A DNA stretch of 64,000 nucleotides, taken from Abelmoschus esculentus. Its lineage: Eukaryota; Streptophyta; Magnoliopsida; Malvales; Malvaceae. Under the pieces are notes generated by a model. The model had not been told where the DNA came from and made no database searches. It saw nothing but the letters and a program-made list of their open reading frames with translations. Position 1 is the first letter of the stretch. The number at the start of each line of letters is the position of its first letter. Shown piece after piece: positions 34,876-46,928 of the stretch. The translations under genes were made by a program, and so were the position numbers. The stretch is from the NCBI GenBank assembly GCA_035048815.1, contig JAUCBN010000016.1, positions 20,489,678 through 20,553,677 on the forward strand, in the 5' to 3' direction.

Positions 34876-37171
34876 ACATAGTTAATCGTAATTTTTTAAA
34901 TTATTATTATTATTGATTAAATATTTTATTAATTTCCCGACAAATTGGAATAGACAATTCCAGTTCAATGTTTGGATTGTTGTTTTTTCTTTTCTTTTTG
35001 ATGCACGATAGAGCTTGATTTATTTGAAATTGAAATTTCTGATCTCTTACTTTTACTTTTTGAATTTTGTATTTATATAATTTTATAAATTTGTTCGTTT
35101 TTTATAATGTCAAAACATTACCAAACATTTATTTATATTTAAAAAAAAATAAAACCATTTGCAAATAAAAGAACAAAAAGATAAACTATTTTGAACGAGT
35201 TTTGTCGTTGAAATTTGAAGTGTAAAAGACTAGACAAGCACAGATTGTCCTGTCCAAAACATTAATTAAGAGGTGAGTTGTTTTCGTATGATGTTTAGGG
35301 TTAAAAATAAATTAATCAATATTATAAAGGATTAATATTGTCATTTTCAGTATATGTATTTCAAGTCGGCATGCAAGTCATGCTGTTATTTTTTAGGAAT
35401 GGTTTAATTATGAGTTTCATCCCTCTATTTTACAATAATTAAAAAATTTATTTTTATACTTTAATTTCTCAGAATTTGACTTACTTTAAGGAAATTGAGA
35501 AGCTCTTTTTTTAGGGAAGGAAGTGCTGAATAGCTAAAACCAACGATTTATTTACGTGTTGAATAGTATTCGTTTATCTTTTTAACGTATCAAATCTAAA
35601 TCATTCGTGTAATAAATATACATTTATTTACGATTTAATTTTTTTATTTTAATTACAATGTACGATAAATTTAAAATTAAATATAATATAATATATATTG
35701 CTATTAAATTAAATACGAAATGACACGATATTACTCAGATTAACCTCATATGATGTGTCTAGTGATCACTAAGTTCCGGTGGGTGGGTGTCTTGCTGTTG
35801 GTGCAAGATGGTGTGAGACCATTAAACACAAGAGACAACTCTTAACACATTTTTAACGTTTCAGAAATGGAATGGTTGGTTGCCCTGTGCCACACTTTGT
35901 CCTACCGACCACTAGAAATTATGCACATATAGTGAGGACCGACGGAATTTAATGTTATTTATTAAATTAATTAAAAATATATAAAATAAGAGAGAATGGT
36001 AATATAAATTATTTATTTTAAGAAATTAAAATATAAATTTATTATTATTTTATTTTAATTTTTTTGGTTTATTTTTTAAAAAATAATTCCGACTACCGGT
36101 CTCTGTCGAGTACCACCACCGATTGTAGTGATATGAATTGTTGATCGCCAAGCAATTTGGCTTACTTATTGCATTTCCGGAATTGTCTGAAATAAGGGCT
36201 CCACCACCAGGGATATTGCAGTGCACGCATGCTCATATGAATTAGGGAGAATGTAGGGTCGAGTTTAGGGACGGAATCACGATTTTAAGTTGAAAAGAGA
36301 GTAAAATATAAATATTTAAAAATAAAAAAATAGATTTATAAATAAATTATTTTAAAAAATTAAATAAAAAGATAAAAATAAAAACTTTGGGGATTATCTT
36401 TTTTCACTCTTATATAATTTTGTCTTTGGTTAAGTTGTACTCTGTCTTACGAGTTCAAGTAATAAAATATCGGTTTAGTTATTTTTCTTTTACAATAGGA
36501 TGATATTAAGTTTTCGACGTAAAATAAAAATTTATGAACATTAATAATCACTCGACCAGTTAAAGGATCTCAATATATTGGTTTAAGAAATCTCGAAATC
36601 TATAGAACTTATGTTTGGAATATTTTCTATAAAATTTTTGTATGGGTTTTATCTTCATTTATTGTGATCTAAATCCTGTCGTGTTATTTTTAATTATTGA
36701 TTCGACCATATCTTATTAAAATAATTAAGTAAAATTATCATTAAAATAATAAATAATAAATAATGTGTGTTGCTAGAGCATATATTAAAGAACGTGTAAA
36801 ATGTTGTAGGGTCTGTGTATGACTTGAGTTTCTGAGAAAGGAGCGTTGAAAATAGATTTAAAGTCGGATAAATGGACTACAAAGTCATTGTTTATAATTT
36901 GATTATATAAATTATAAATTAAATTATTATAAGACATTTTGTCACTGCTTTATCACATGTTTAATTGTTAATTAGGGAATACCTTTGGAAGTCTTTCCCT
37001 TCATTTTTTTTTCGTACCGTGTCAAATATTTTTTTCAAACAAATTTATTTAATCGATTGATTAAATAATTTAGATCAAGTGCTGTTAAGGCTTATTATAG
37101 GGATGATCTTTTAAATCAAATTGTTTTATTTACGATGTTAGGATTTGAACCTTTAACCTTACTTAAATAGG
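34876..37171. other. AT-rich desert
   Basis: About 2.3 kb without recognisable gene or RNA. Small patches of higher complexity near 35750-35940 and 36090-36260 show no open frame of note. Confidence 0.45.
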
Positions 37172-37699
37172 GTTGTAACCAAACCAAACATTTAATGAAT
37201 TGTTTGTGAACCGTTTAACGAGATGTTCGTTTATGTTCATTTATTTATTAAACAATGAATATAAACAAGTTTTTATGTTTGTTTAATTAAATAAACAAAT
37301 ACAAACAAAGAACTTATTCATTTACATTCACGAACGTTTAGTAATTCGTTCATTTATATTCGTCCGGTTATGTTCGTTTAAAATTATTCATAAATATTCG
37401 CTAGTATTTATAATTATTTATAATAAAAGTATTATATTTTAAAAAATAAATTTATTTATGTATGCTCTTTGTTTATATTTGTTTTAATTTATCCATATAT
37501 ACTTTTTAATTTGTTCATTTGTGTTCGTTTACATCCATTTATCATTGTAATGAACGAATATAAACGAACCCGTACAAGTTATATTCCTTAAGAAACGAAC
37601 ATAAAAAATAAATTATGTTCGTAATTGTTTTTGTTCAGTTATAATTAAACAAACGAACATGAACATACCCCATTTATGTTCCTTCGGTTCGTTTACAAC
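37172..37699. repeat. Foldback element with GTTCGTTTATGTTC-rich arms
   Basis: Starts GTTGTAACC and ends GTTTACAAC, with facing motifs GTTCGTTTATGTTCATTTA on the left and AACGAACATGAACATA on the right, and repeated internal variants. The arms are imperfect. This resembles foldback or hAT-like MITEs common in plants. No transposase and no clear target duplication were seen. Confidence 0.6.
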
Positions 37700-38725
37700 T
37701 TTAAGTTTAAGAGATACAGTAAAAAATTATTAGATAAGACCAACTCACCATATCACATTCATGATCCAATTCAATAATAAAATTTTATCTATTTTTTCGA
37801 AGTAAATCTTCATCTCTTTCTTTTTTTTATAAGGCAAATCTTCGCTTTTTTTATATGATTAAATAAATTTAATATTTTAAACCATTATAACATAATTTCC
37901 ACGTCAATTATTAATCATCAAATTAAAATTAAATGCTGAAACATGAATCAAATGCCATATACTTGACATTGTGAACCTTACAACATGTTGAAACACAATG
38001 CAAAAAAGTGTCAGCCAATTGCTCCACTTTAAGATACTGTAACCAATCGATGAAAAAGCACTACAAAAAAGTATAAATTTGGTGCTTTTAATTTCATGAA
38101 TATCCCTTGACACTTGTACTTGTTCCCTCCGCTCATAATGAAAATATGAAAAAGGAATTCAATAAAGAAAGTGAAAAACTATAGCCACGTTTCCACTCTA
38201 GATTTAGACCCTTTTCTTAATCTATTTTTTTTAAAAATAAAAATAAATAAACTACAGAGATTTTTTATAATTATTAATCTTTAATTAATTAATCAAATAA
38301 TTTAAATCAAATATTATAAATATTTGTTACGAAATACTCCTCCCAAATCATACAATTAACTTTTAATATAAAATTATTTGGATTCTCATAATGAAACCGA
38401 GTTCATCTCAAAATTATTAGAGTTGGAGTCAAACAAAACGAGTAGGTTTTAGCTAAGATCGAGACATTGGATACACTCTCCAACGTGCAACCATGTGTTG
38501 AGCTCATACGACAAAGCAATAGATATTAAATAATTGAACCATGCATTTCGTGTGGGTCCACTGGACTTATTTTTATTGATTATTTAATTTGTTCAGTAGC
38601 CAATCACTCTGTTAGACTTTTTTTTATTAATAAAATTATAAGACTTTCTTTTGTTTATCTGACAATTTGAATCAACTAATTATGTTTTTATTTAAAGAGA
38701 AATATGAAAGAGCCGGGGAAATGAA

Positions 38726-38780
38726 GGTTAGCTCCAACTCAGATGAAAATATATATTTTCATCGACGTTGGAGCTAAACC
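38726..38780. repeat. 55-bp near-perfect palindrome
   Basis: GGTTAGCTCCAAC at the left pairs with GTTGGAGCTAAACC at the right, and GATGAAAATATA with TATATTTTCATC at the centre, leaving almost no loop. It could extrude as a cruciform or form a hairpin if transcribed. The function is unknown. Confidence 0.85.
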
Positions 38781-38968
38781 ATTCAGACGAATCAAATCTC
38801 AACACGTGGATTTGAGAACCATAATAATACCAAAGAAAAAAGCAATAAAGACAAGCTGAAATACTGAAATTTGGACATTGAGTATTGGTTTTAGATGATA
38901 ATTACCTGAATAACAGATCTTTGAACTAAAGATCAATCATGGGGGTCATGTAATATAGGATGGCACAT

Positions 38969-38997
38969 TCGATCGGTAAACGCCGATGACCGATCGA
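38969..38997. repeat. 9-bp inverted repeat with 11-nt loop
   Basis: TCGATCGGT and ACCGATCGA flank AAACGCCGATG. The stem is perfect. Confidence 0.75.
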
Positions 38998-39328
38998 TTG
39001 GCCTAGAAATTAGATGGACTTTATGCTACATACAAGATGCTTGGCATGAAACACTTTAAGAATGAACAAAACAATGTTAAGGAAACGAGCATGAGAACTT
39101 AAGCTGGGTAGTAGTAGTTCATGGTTTAGAACACATGAGACAAAATGCGGGAGCAAAAAATATTTGCCATGGAGCCACCTAGCTGCTCTCTACAACCTAT
39201 TAAGAGCAAAAAATATTGACCCGCCTGACTGTTCTACGTTGAGTCAACAACATGTTCAGTAGGAGATAGTTAAAAAAAAGACAGATATTAACAACAAAAA
39301 AACGTCACCTTACTTTTTCCAGTTGTAA

Positions 39329-41877
39329 TCAGTTCCCTACATTACCCTTCTGAGATTCTTCGGCCGAAATTTTCTTCCATTTATCTTTAAGTTCAGATGG
39401 CGTACGAGTTGACTGGAAAACTGGACGACCCTGTTCCAGAATTTTCCTCCAAGGGAGGTTTTTGTTTACTTTACTGGCAAACGAAGGCACTAACTCCTGA
39501 AATCAAGAAAAATGAGTTATTGAATTCCTGCAGACTTGTCCATCCAATCAGTGTAGTCAGGAAACAAGCATGCCTAAACACTAGCGCAAAGTGCAATCTA
39601 GAAAAAAAAAAAAACACCTATGAGTCGGACCACTTCAGGAATCAGGAGGCAAAGCACTTCCTGAGCATGTACCGGTTAAGGCAAAAGGCACGAGAAAAAC
39701 ATGCCTCGCCTCTTCGAGATATTTTCTATCATCTTACTGATCATTAAAATAAAGAACACAGCAGGGCAAGTAGGAATCTTTCTGTTAGCATAACCACTGC
39801 TAACAAAACCATACAGGTGTATACGTGTGGGCCTGAAGCTAGCAACTTAAATATTCTCCATTTAATGGGACCTTTCTCAGGATCATGAAGCTGCTAACTG
39901 GGGGATACATCCCCTTTTAACAGGTTAACTTTTATAAAATAACATAAACACTTGTAGGGAAAAAGAAAAACAGGAATGCATGTCAGTAAACGTAATGAAA
40001 ATAAAGGAAATCAAAACTTAGAATAAATCAAGTTGAACCTATTCCAAAGATAATACATGTTAGCAAATAATGAATTTGAAAAGGCAGGAAAGAAGTATCG
40101 ATAATTTTATACCTTTAGCATCTCTTCCTCTTCCGCTGTCCACTTTAGTCTCTTGCGCTTTCCAGCATTCATCAAGACTGGGTTCATGCTGCAATTTAGA
40201 TGAAAAAAAATAAAGTAATTTCACAGTAATGGTATGTAACAAAAAAAACAAGGCCCTTAGCCCTAACAATGATACATGGCATGCCAGGACGGATTTCTTT
40301 TGAATGGTACCTTGCTTAAACAAAAGGTAAAACCATGATCAACTTACGTTGGATTGGCTGATTTTCGGTATTCTGCCGAGATTTTTGTTGTTGCATTGTT
40401 TCCCTCTTGGTTCATATTCATATACTTTGCACTGGATCCTTCATCTGTTTGTTTGTCAACCTTTTCTCCTGCCGAAATTTCAACTGCAGGCACCGTGGAT
40501 GGCATGCTAGTTCCAACTGGATTCTGGAGCTCTGGCTCTTCCTTGTCCCTCTGCCCTTGGTTCTCTTCCATCAAACCTACAATGTCAGAAGTTTCTTTCC
40601 TTGATACATGAAGTGTGTCTTCAACAATTCCTACATGGGTTGAACTGGATGGTTGTATTTGCTGCTGGTCCTCATCAATTGCATCATCTTTGCTACCAGA
40701 AGAATTTTGGATATCCTCTACCATCCTTTCCCCTTTCCCAGCATTGTCAAACCCATCAGCTTCAAAGGTGCTTCCCTCAACACATTTTTCTTTATCATCA
40801 TCATTTTGCTTATTTTCACGATCACCGATACTCACTTCCCCTGCCATTGTTGATACAGGAGCTCCTGTCATTTTCTTCTGTTTACTTCCACCATCCCTTG
40901 CCAAACGTATAAACTTGGACAACCCCTCCTCTGCCATCATAAATTTCATTCTCAACTCTTTGAACCTGACCATTTCTTGCCTGTACAAACAATAAGGGCA
41001 GTAGAATTTACCCATATCATCAAGTTTGGGTTTCCAAGTCATGCACATTTCATGAAAAGCGAGTGGGCAGTCGTTTTCGCTGCAGAACAAAACCTGGCCA
41101 CTTTTGCTTTTGCATCCAATACAACATTCCCCTTTAACCCAATCATCAACAATGCAGTCTTCAGGATGGTTTCCCCTTATACATCTATCCAACATCTCGA
41201 TTTCATCATCCTTCCCCGCCTCATCAGCATCTATATGGACATCATCCCTACCATTGCTATCATTATCCTTATCTCGATCATTACCAGTATCCTCCGATGC
41301 TCCACTATTCTTACCATCTACACGGTATCCTCCAGCTTCATCCTATTCAAAAAGTTCATCATAACGAATTAGCATGAACGAGTCATAGTAGCCTAACAAT
41401 CAACAACGTATAACATAAGTTTCACATCTCACACTTCCACAAAGCGTGAAATGATTCAATATCTTAAGAAAGTCTCGAAGACGTTCCACAAATTTTCAGT
41501 TTTCTCTAGAAACAAAAACAGTCCGTTCCACTAAATTCATGATTATCTCTAGGTTTCAAATAAAGGTGGCGTAACAGTGTAGCAGCGCCGTCCGCCACCA
41601 CTGAAGACCTCAATATCGAGTATGAACAAATTTCACGGCCGCAAATAGCAATGGTACGGAAAATAGCGGCGAATACTATATATAAATTTCTTTCCTAAAA
41701 AAGTAAACATATAGAGTATAAGATTAACACTAGAAGTAGAAAATCAAAATATAGCATAGCGCTGCAGAGACAGAGAGCAGACAACGCAAAGCGAGCCATA
41801 ACTCGAAATCTCATGACTAAAGTAGAACAATCTTTAAGTGTTTTTAGGGTTTCAGAAATTACCTTATTTAATTCCAT
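39329..41877 (-). CDS. PHD finger plus Myb/SANT-like nuclear protein
   Basis: Four exons, 41863-41877, 40348-41342, 40113-40188 and 39329-39496, give 417 residues. Near the N-terminus an Asp/Gly-rich acidic stretch precedes a C4HC3 PHD finger with C79-C82, C92-C97, H102-C105 and C120-C123. A long Gln/Glu/Ser/Lys-rich, probably disordered, region follows. The C-terminus has a telomere-binding-factor-like Myb domain: KRKRLKWTAEEEEMLK, then NLPWRKILEQGRPVFQ and RTPSELKDKWKKI. PHD fingers read histone tails, and this Myb type binds double-stranded telomeric-like DNA, so a chromatin or telomere-associated role is inferred, not shown. The C-terminal Myb domain is joined across a 616-nt intron, so I checked that the phase is continuous. 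Confidence 0.85.
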
Positions 41878-42576
41878 GGCGTGTAAACTTGAAGGCAATA
41901 GAAAGGCTGAATAAGTATCAGAGAAATAGGAAACCGTGGCTTGTTTCGGAAGATAGACTGAGTACTTGATGGAGAATACGAAAGAAAAATATAAATAAAG
42001 AAATTATATTACAATTTAGTCCTTTAGTTTTTATTTTTTAAGAAAAAAGCCCATTTCACTTTTGTATTATAAAAAGCCCATCTCAAAATATCACAAAAAA
42101 TTTAATGAAGAAATTTAAGTACGTTAATAATTAGCCATAAATTTTAAATAAAAATAATAAAAGGGCTTAGCTTCAAGAATTTAAAGCAAGGGAATTAACG
42201 TTCAAGTTTTAATTTTCATAGAAAATGACTTAATTTAAATAATTAAGTAGATTAATTGTGTTAAGACATCAATTACTACACAACGAAGGGAGATATTTCC
42301 TGGTCGGGTAAGCCCTTACAAGGAACACGTTGTCATTACTTAAACAAGCAAATCCAAATACTTCCATATAATATACGAATGATATACACTTGATCCTTAA
42401 GCATTTAAGCTCTATCTTTAGTTCGATTCCATACGAAATGCTAACTCGATTTACAGGGGAAGAACAAACATAGTTTGCTTCAATATAAAGAAACATCATG
42501 TTCAGTTTATTTATGTACGAGAGAAGATAAAAGGGGGACGACGACGTATCGTGTGATGGTTGAGTCACCGCAGTTT
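41878..42576. other. Spacer between PHD-Myb and PTPMT genes
   Basis: The first ~150 bp is the PHD-Myb upstream region, and the last ~300 bp is the PTPMT 3' flank. AT-rich, nothing else seen. Confidence 0.45.
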
Positions 42577-44235
42577 TCAGTAGACATGGATGTCAACACT
42601 AATAGTACGGCCGAGGCCGGTGCTTTCAGTAGCAAGTTTCTGTGCTGATATCTTTTGATGTGCTTGGCAGCTTAGCCACAAGCATGAGATTCTTGCGATT
42701 GCTGCCTGACCGACAACTCTAACCCGATAGACCACACTTAGATCTGCCCATATTCTACTTCCTGCGGTAATTGATTCGAGACTTTGGTCATATCCATCAA
42801 GATCAGTTTCAGTCACGACTACTACCGAGCCATCATCAAAAGTCACAAGTTCTTGTGAAGATGCCAAGTTTGAAGTTCTTAAAATTAAATCCATCACATG
42901 GCTGTGGAAGCCAGCCTTTGTCATTTTAAGATAGTAGAACTCTTCAACAGCCTAAAATACCAACAAAGAAAAAGAGAAACCAAACTCATTGTTTAAGAAA
43001 ATGGTGGTTATATTAAAACAAGTTTGGATTCATTATTCCTGAACTCGATCGAAGAAAGTGGGACCCAAGACACTTTACCTGCCATTGGGAAGAGGCTAAC
43101 CGCACCCTTGGCCTGATCGACTTCACATACTCATATGCCCCAACGGGTGTCATATGCTTATAATATACCTATGTAAAACCAGAATTCATATCAGTCCATC
43201 AAAGAACAAACGAGTAACACGGCCAACGCCACCTTATAGTTTATACAACACTAACCAGGTAACACAATACAATGGTTGTGCTGCGGCCACGACCAGCTTT
43301 ACAGTGGACATATGTAGTCTGCCCACGTGATACATTGACTCCAGTAAAAACAATGAGAAACAGGAAACATTTCAGTAAGAAAAAAACTAATAACAAAAGC
43401 ACGGGGAAGCATTGGAACCATATTATAGTTTTTGTAAGAAAAAGGCGATTTTCAGGCAAGTTCGACCAACACAAGCAAACCCCTCTACGAACACTTACAA
43501 TGAATGAAATCAATAGCTTGGCATATTGATGTCAAAGATGGTGCAAAGCAGTAGTCTCTTGTAGGGATCACCAAATGGTTAATCCCATGATTCTACAACA
43601 AAATTATATAAAGGAAATTAACAACTTTGCACCAAGCAAAGGATCCAAGATAGGCAAATGTTAAAAATACAATTATATAATAATAAAAATGGAAAACTTT
43701 CAATCAACAAACTGAAAAACTGGGAAAAAGGACAACATTCTCACATGATAAAGAGATGTAGGAACCAGAGTCTCGTAAGGTTCATTTAGTGTGATTACTC
43801 CGCCAACACCATTTTCCTTTAGCCTCGGAACATCAGTAGGGAATGGAACAGCACCTAACAGTATGAACTAAAAAAATCTTCATATTAGAACCAGTAAAAT
43901 AACTATGCACATGTAAAGAACAGATTACCGTATAGATTCTCCAAAAAAAATTGCTTTAAATAAACAAGATAGGAACATAGGTTATATACCTCATCAACTC
44001 GATCCCACCACCGGAACTCAGGCTGAATCTTGTTCCTAACAAGATTGTACAACAAGGTCGGGTAAAACAGAGCACGAGCACCTGCACCTACCAATACCCT
44101 TTTAGCATCCCATTCCACAACGCTTCTTTCTATGCCCAAAAACTGATTACTTCCACAATAACTCTTATTTTCTTGTTGTTCATCTTCTCCAGATCTTTCC
44201 ACTCCTTCCCCTACCTTCAATTCCTCAATATGCAT
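42577..44235 (-). CDS. PTPMT: PTPMT-type phosphatidylglycerophosphate/dual-specificity phosphatase
   Basis: Six exons, 43990-44235, 43745-43867, 43499-43592, 43256-43338, 43079-43168 and 42577-42951, give 336 residues, as in plant PTPMT1/2. The enzyme dephosphorylates phosphatidylglycerophosphate to phosphatidylglycerol, the precursor of cardiolipin, in mitochondria and plastids. Seen: AKRVLVGAGARALFYPTLLYN, FILLGAVPFPTDVPRLKENGV and the cysteine phosphatase loop HCKAGRGRST (C167, R173; HCX5R), followed by IRPRVRLASSQWQAVEEFY. The exon 3 to 4 junction uses the acceptor GGAG and creates FIHF-NVSRGQ, in phase. A C-terminal region of about 125 residues lies beyond the catalytic domain, as in plant homologues. 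Confidence 0.93.
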
Positions 44236-45102
44236 ATCCCAAAAATTCAGCAGAATTGAAACAAATATGCACAAAATTACAAACCCAGATCACGAAATTC
44301 GTACGATTTGGTCAAAACAGAAAAGGAAAACTCAAAACAGAATGGAAATGTTTACAATACTTTTCAAACACAAACCCTAAAACTTGGAACTTGAACAGGA
44401 AACGGAACCAAAGATGAAATTAATAGAAACTGATCTGGGAATAACTGGATTATGATTTCGAAAAGAAACCACCAACATAGTTCTGAAAGAGAGGGTCGAT
44501 CAGACGGCGGGAACAAGCCAGAGATGACGTCGCTTGATCGATTGATGGAATTTGTGATTTTTTAACAAATTTTTGTGCTTTGGGAAACCTAAATCCTGAT
44601 TTTTTTTTCTTTCCCCGATTTTTTTGGTGGGAAATCGTGAAGAGATGATTTCCTGGATTCCACTCCTCCGTTTTTTCCGACTTACGACTTACAAGCTTCG
44701 AGAAATAAGAAAAAATAGAGGAAACTGCGATGGTGATAAATTTATGGGTAAACCACAATGTTATTAAATTTTAATTTTTGAATAAAAATATTATTATATT
44801 ATTAAATTTTAAAATTACTTTTACATTAAAAATTAAAATTTTCAAATTATATTAAATTTACTTGGTGAATATAAATTTTCGAACATAATTTATTAAATAT
44901 AGATTTGTTTATTAAATTTTAAAATATTTTAATTCTTCATAATTTAAAATATATAAATTATTTTTAATTTTAATTTAATTATTAAATTTATATATTAATA
45001 ATATACTTTAAATCTTAGAAATAATGCCTAGCCTAACGGCAAAAACTTGTTACCTGTTACAATTTTTTTTTTCTTTTCCGATCTGGTTATATGTGTCACT
45101 AA
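44236..45102. other. PTPMT upstream region, then AT-rich spacer
   Basis: PTPMT leader and promoter occupy about 44236-44760. The rest is AT-rich with nothing recognised. Confidence 0.45.
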
Positions 45103-45382
45103 ACAATTCAAGCCAGCTGAGTTTTATTTCAGCATCTCTAAGAACCCTAAAGTGCAAAGACCTTGAAAACAAGAACAAAAATCCAACATTCTTAAATAAT
45201 GTAATCCACTTCATAGCATGGTCTCAAAGCATCATCCTTTTCAGGCAATCTAATCAGAACAGAACAGCACATGGAAATTTAAGTTGTTGCGAAGTAAATT
45301 ACAAAAGCTGGTGAACAATTCAATCAGTTGTGTTTTATTTCAGCATCTCTAAGAACCCTAAAGTGTAAAAAGCTTGAAAACA
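45103..45382. repeat. Direct duplication of a ~70-nt unit
   Basis: ACAATTCAA at 45103 and at 45315 each begin a unit that continues with TTTTATTTCAGCATCTCTAA and GAACCCTAAAGTG, then CTTGAAAACAA. The copies lie about 210 nt apart and differ by a few bases. It probably arose with decay of the neighbouring pseudogene. Confidence 0.75.
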
Positions 45383-45659
45383 AATCAGATGAGTACACAA
45401 GATTTCTTCATGCACTGCAGACTCCAAATGAATGCATTTACCTGCATAGATTTCGGATAGATTTCGGTAACCCGGAATTTATTTTTCCGGTGTCCTCGTC
45501 CCCGGGATGAATAAAAAGGCATATGAACTCTGCGGAAGATCGAGAGAAAAACATGTTATTTAGTCGCTAGCAAAAGCACTCTACTAGATAACATTATGAA
45601 GTCCACCTGCACTCTGATATGCAACTATTGCTTTGCTTAGCAACACAAGCCAACCAAAA

Positions 45660-46640
45660 GAATAGAATAGATATCAACCCTGATCATCATACTAGCAGCA
45701 ATGCCATCTGGTTTAGCCTCACTTTCTAAAATCTTCTTTAAGACCTTCTCCGCCTCATCACGTCTATTCATCGTAATCCAGGACACCACAAGAGACTATA
45801 TCGATCACCATCAGAAGCACCATGTCCGGCAACTTTATCAATCAACCTATATGCTTCTTCAACATTTCCCTCAGCAAAAAGCACCTTGATCAAAGTAATA
45901 ACAGTTACACGATTAGGAGCACACCCACAGCTCCCACAATGTCAAGGAGCACGGAATACGCCACGACATTCAGAGAAAATCCTTGCCCCTCATCGCCTGA
46001 AACAACTCTCAAGCATCCTCCAGTCTACCAGCATTCAGAACCCTTTGATCATCACAAAAAAACGTAATCATATCAGGATAAAGATCAATCAAACCAAGCT
46101 CTTTCAGCAATTTCCTGCCATATCCATATCCCCTTTCTCGCAAAACAACCTGATAACCAAATTGTAAGCAGTAGTACCCGGACTTAAAATAAATTCAGCC
46201 ATTTTCCTCAGAACCAACAAAGATCCATTAGCAATCATACCTTTCTTTACACAAATTCAAAACAACCTTAAACATCTTTAACATTAACCAAACAAGTTTC
46301 CACCTTGTAAGCTTCAATAACATCCAAAACAAGATATGGGTTTTGCTTAATCTTCAAAAATTCACAAACTTTGCTATACATAAAAGAACTATACCTATAA
46401 TTTGATTGAAGACCTGCCCATAGAAAGAATCTCAGACCCATTTGAGATAGACCAAAGGAGCATCTTTGTAACACCAAGTAGACACAAAATCACAATTTGG
46501 GTCCAATTTGGCATCGACTAAAGCTACCGTTTTCTCCACGTTGTTTAGCTTTTTCTCTAAAACAGTCAAGAATTTGTCCGCAGAAGAGGCCGAGCTGAAC
46601 CGAAAGGTGAAAACTTTAGTTTGTTTCCGGGGACTCTTTT
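45660..46640 (-). pseudogene. PPR protein pseudogene
   Basis: The minus strand retains pieces of a mitochondrial-type pentatricopeptide repeat protein in successive frames: GLRFFLWAGLQSNYRYSS, VLDVIEAYKVETCLVN, TAYNLVIRLFCEKGDMDMAG, IDLYPDMIT, GRLEDA, NRVTVITLIKVLFAEGNVEE, AYRLIDKVAGHGA and EAKPDGIAASMMIR. These are typical degenerate 35-residue PPR units that bind RNA in organelle transcript processing. At least five frameshifts, an in-frame TGA after GRLEDA and an internal loss around 45940 (between VVAYSVLLD and GCAPNRV) break the frame. No start or full-length frame remains, so the copy is inactive. Confidence 0.88.
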
Positions 46641-46928
46641 AGTAAGGAAAATACGAATTAAGTCACCTTAAACAAAATAAATTAGATTAATGATATTATT
46701 TGAAACACAATATTAGCTTTTACAAGCTTTGGTTGAATTTACACTTTACACCTAAACTTCTTTTCCCACCATCCAAACAGAAGATGGAAGATTCAATTAG
46801 CCTCACTAATCATTAATTTAACACCAAAAATTAATTAAACTTGAAAAAGAAAAAGAAAACTCTTAACCACCCATATCTAGGCTTGAACAAGGGATTTTGA
46901 CCGAAATATCCTTTGAGCTTGGATAAAA
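46641..46928. other. 3' flank of the HD-Zip gene
   Basis: Presumed 3'UTR. No separate feature was recognised. Confidence 0.4.

Larger units (their letters stand above)
37700..39328. other. Intergenic region downstream of the PHD-Myb gene
   Basis: AT-rich DNA without genes, but with two marked palindromes, at 38726-38780 and 38969-38997, listed separately. The last ~250 bp is presumed 3'UTR of the minus-strand PHD-Myb gene. Confidence 0.45.

Noticed and set aside
39397..39747. 116-codon plus-strand frame MAYELTGKLDD...
   Set aside because: It is antisense to the last exon and intron of the minus-strand PHD-Myb gene and resembles nothing else.
40601..41372. Several long plus-strand frames
   Set aside because: They lie antisense to the large PHD-Myb exon, whose Ser/Glu-rich codons leave the opposite strand open.
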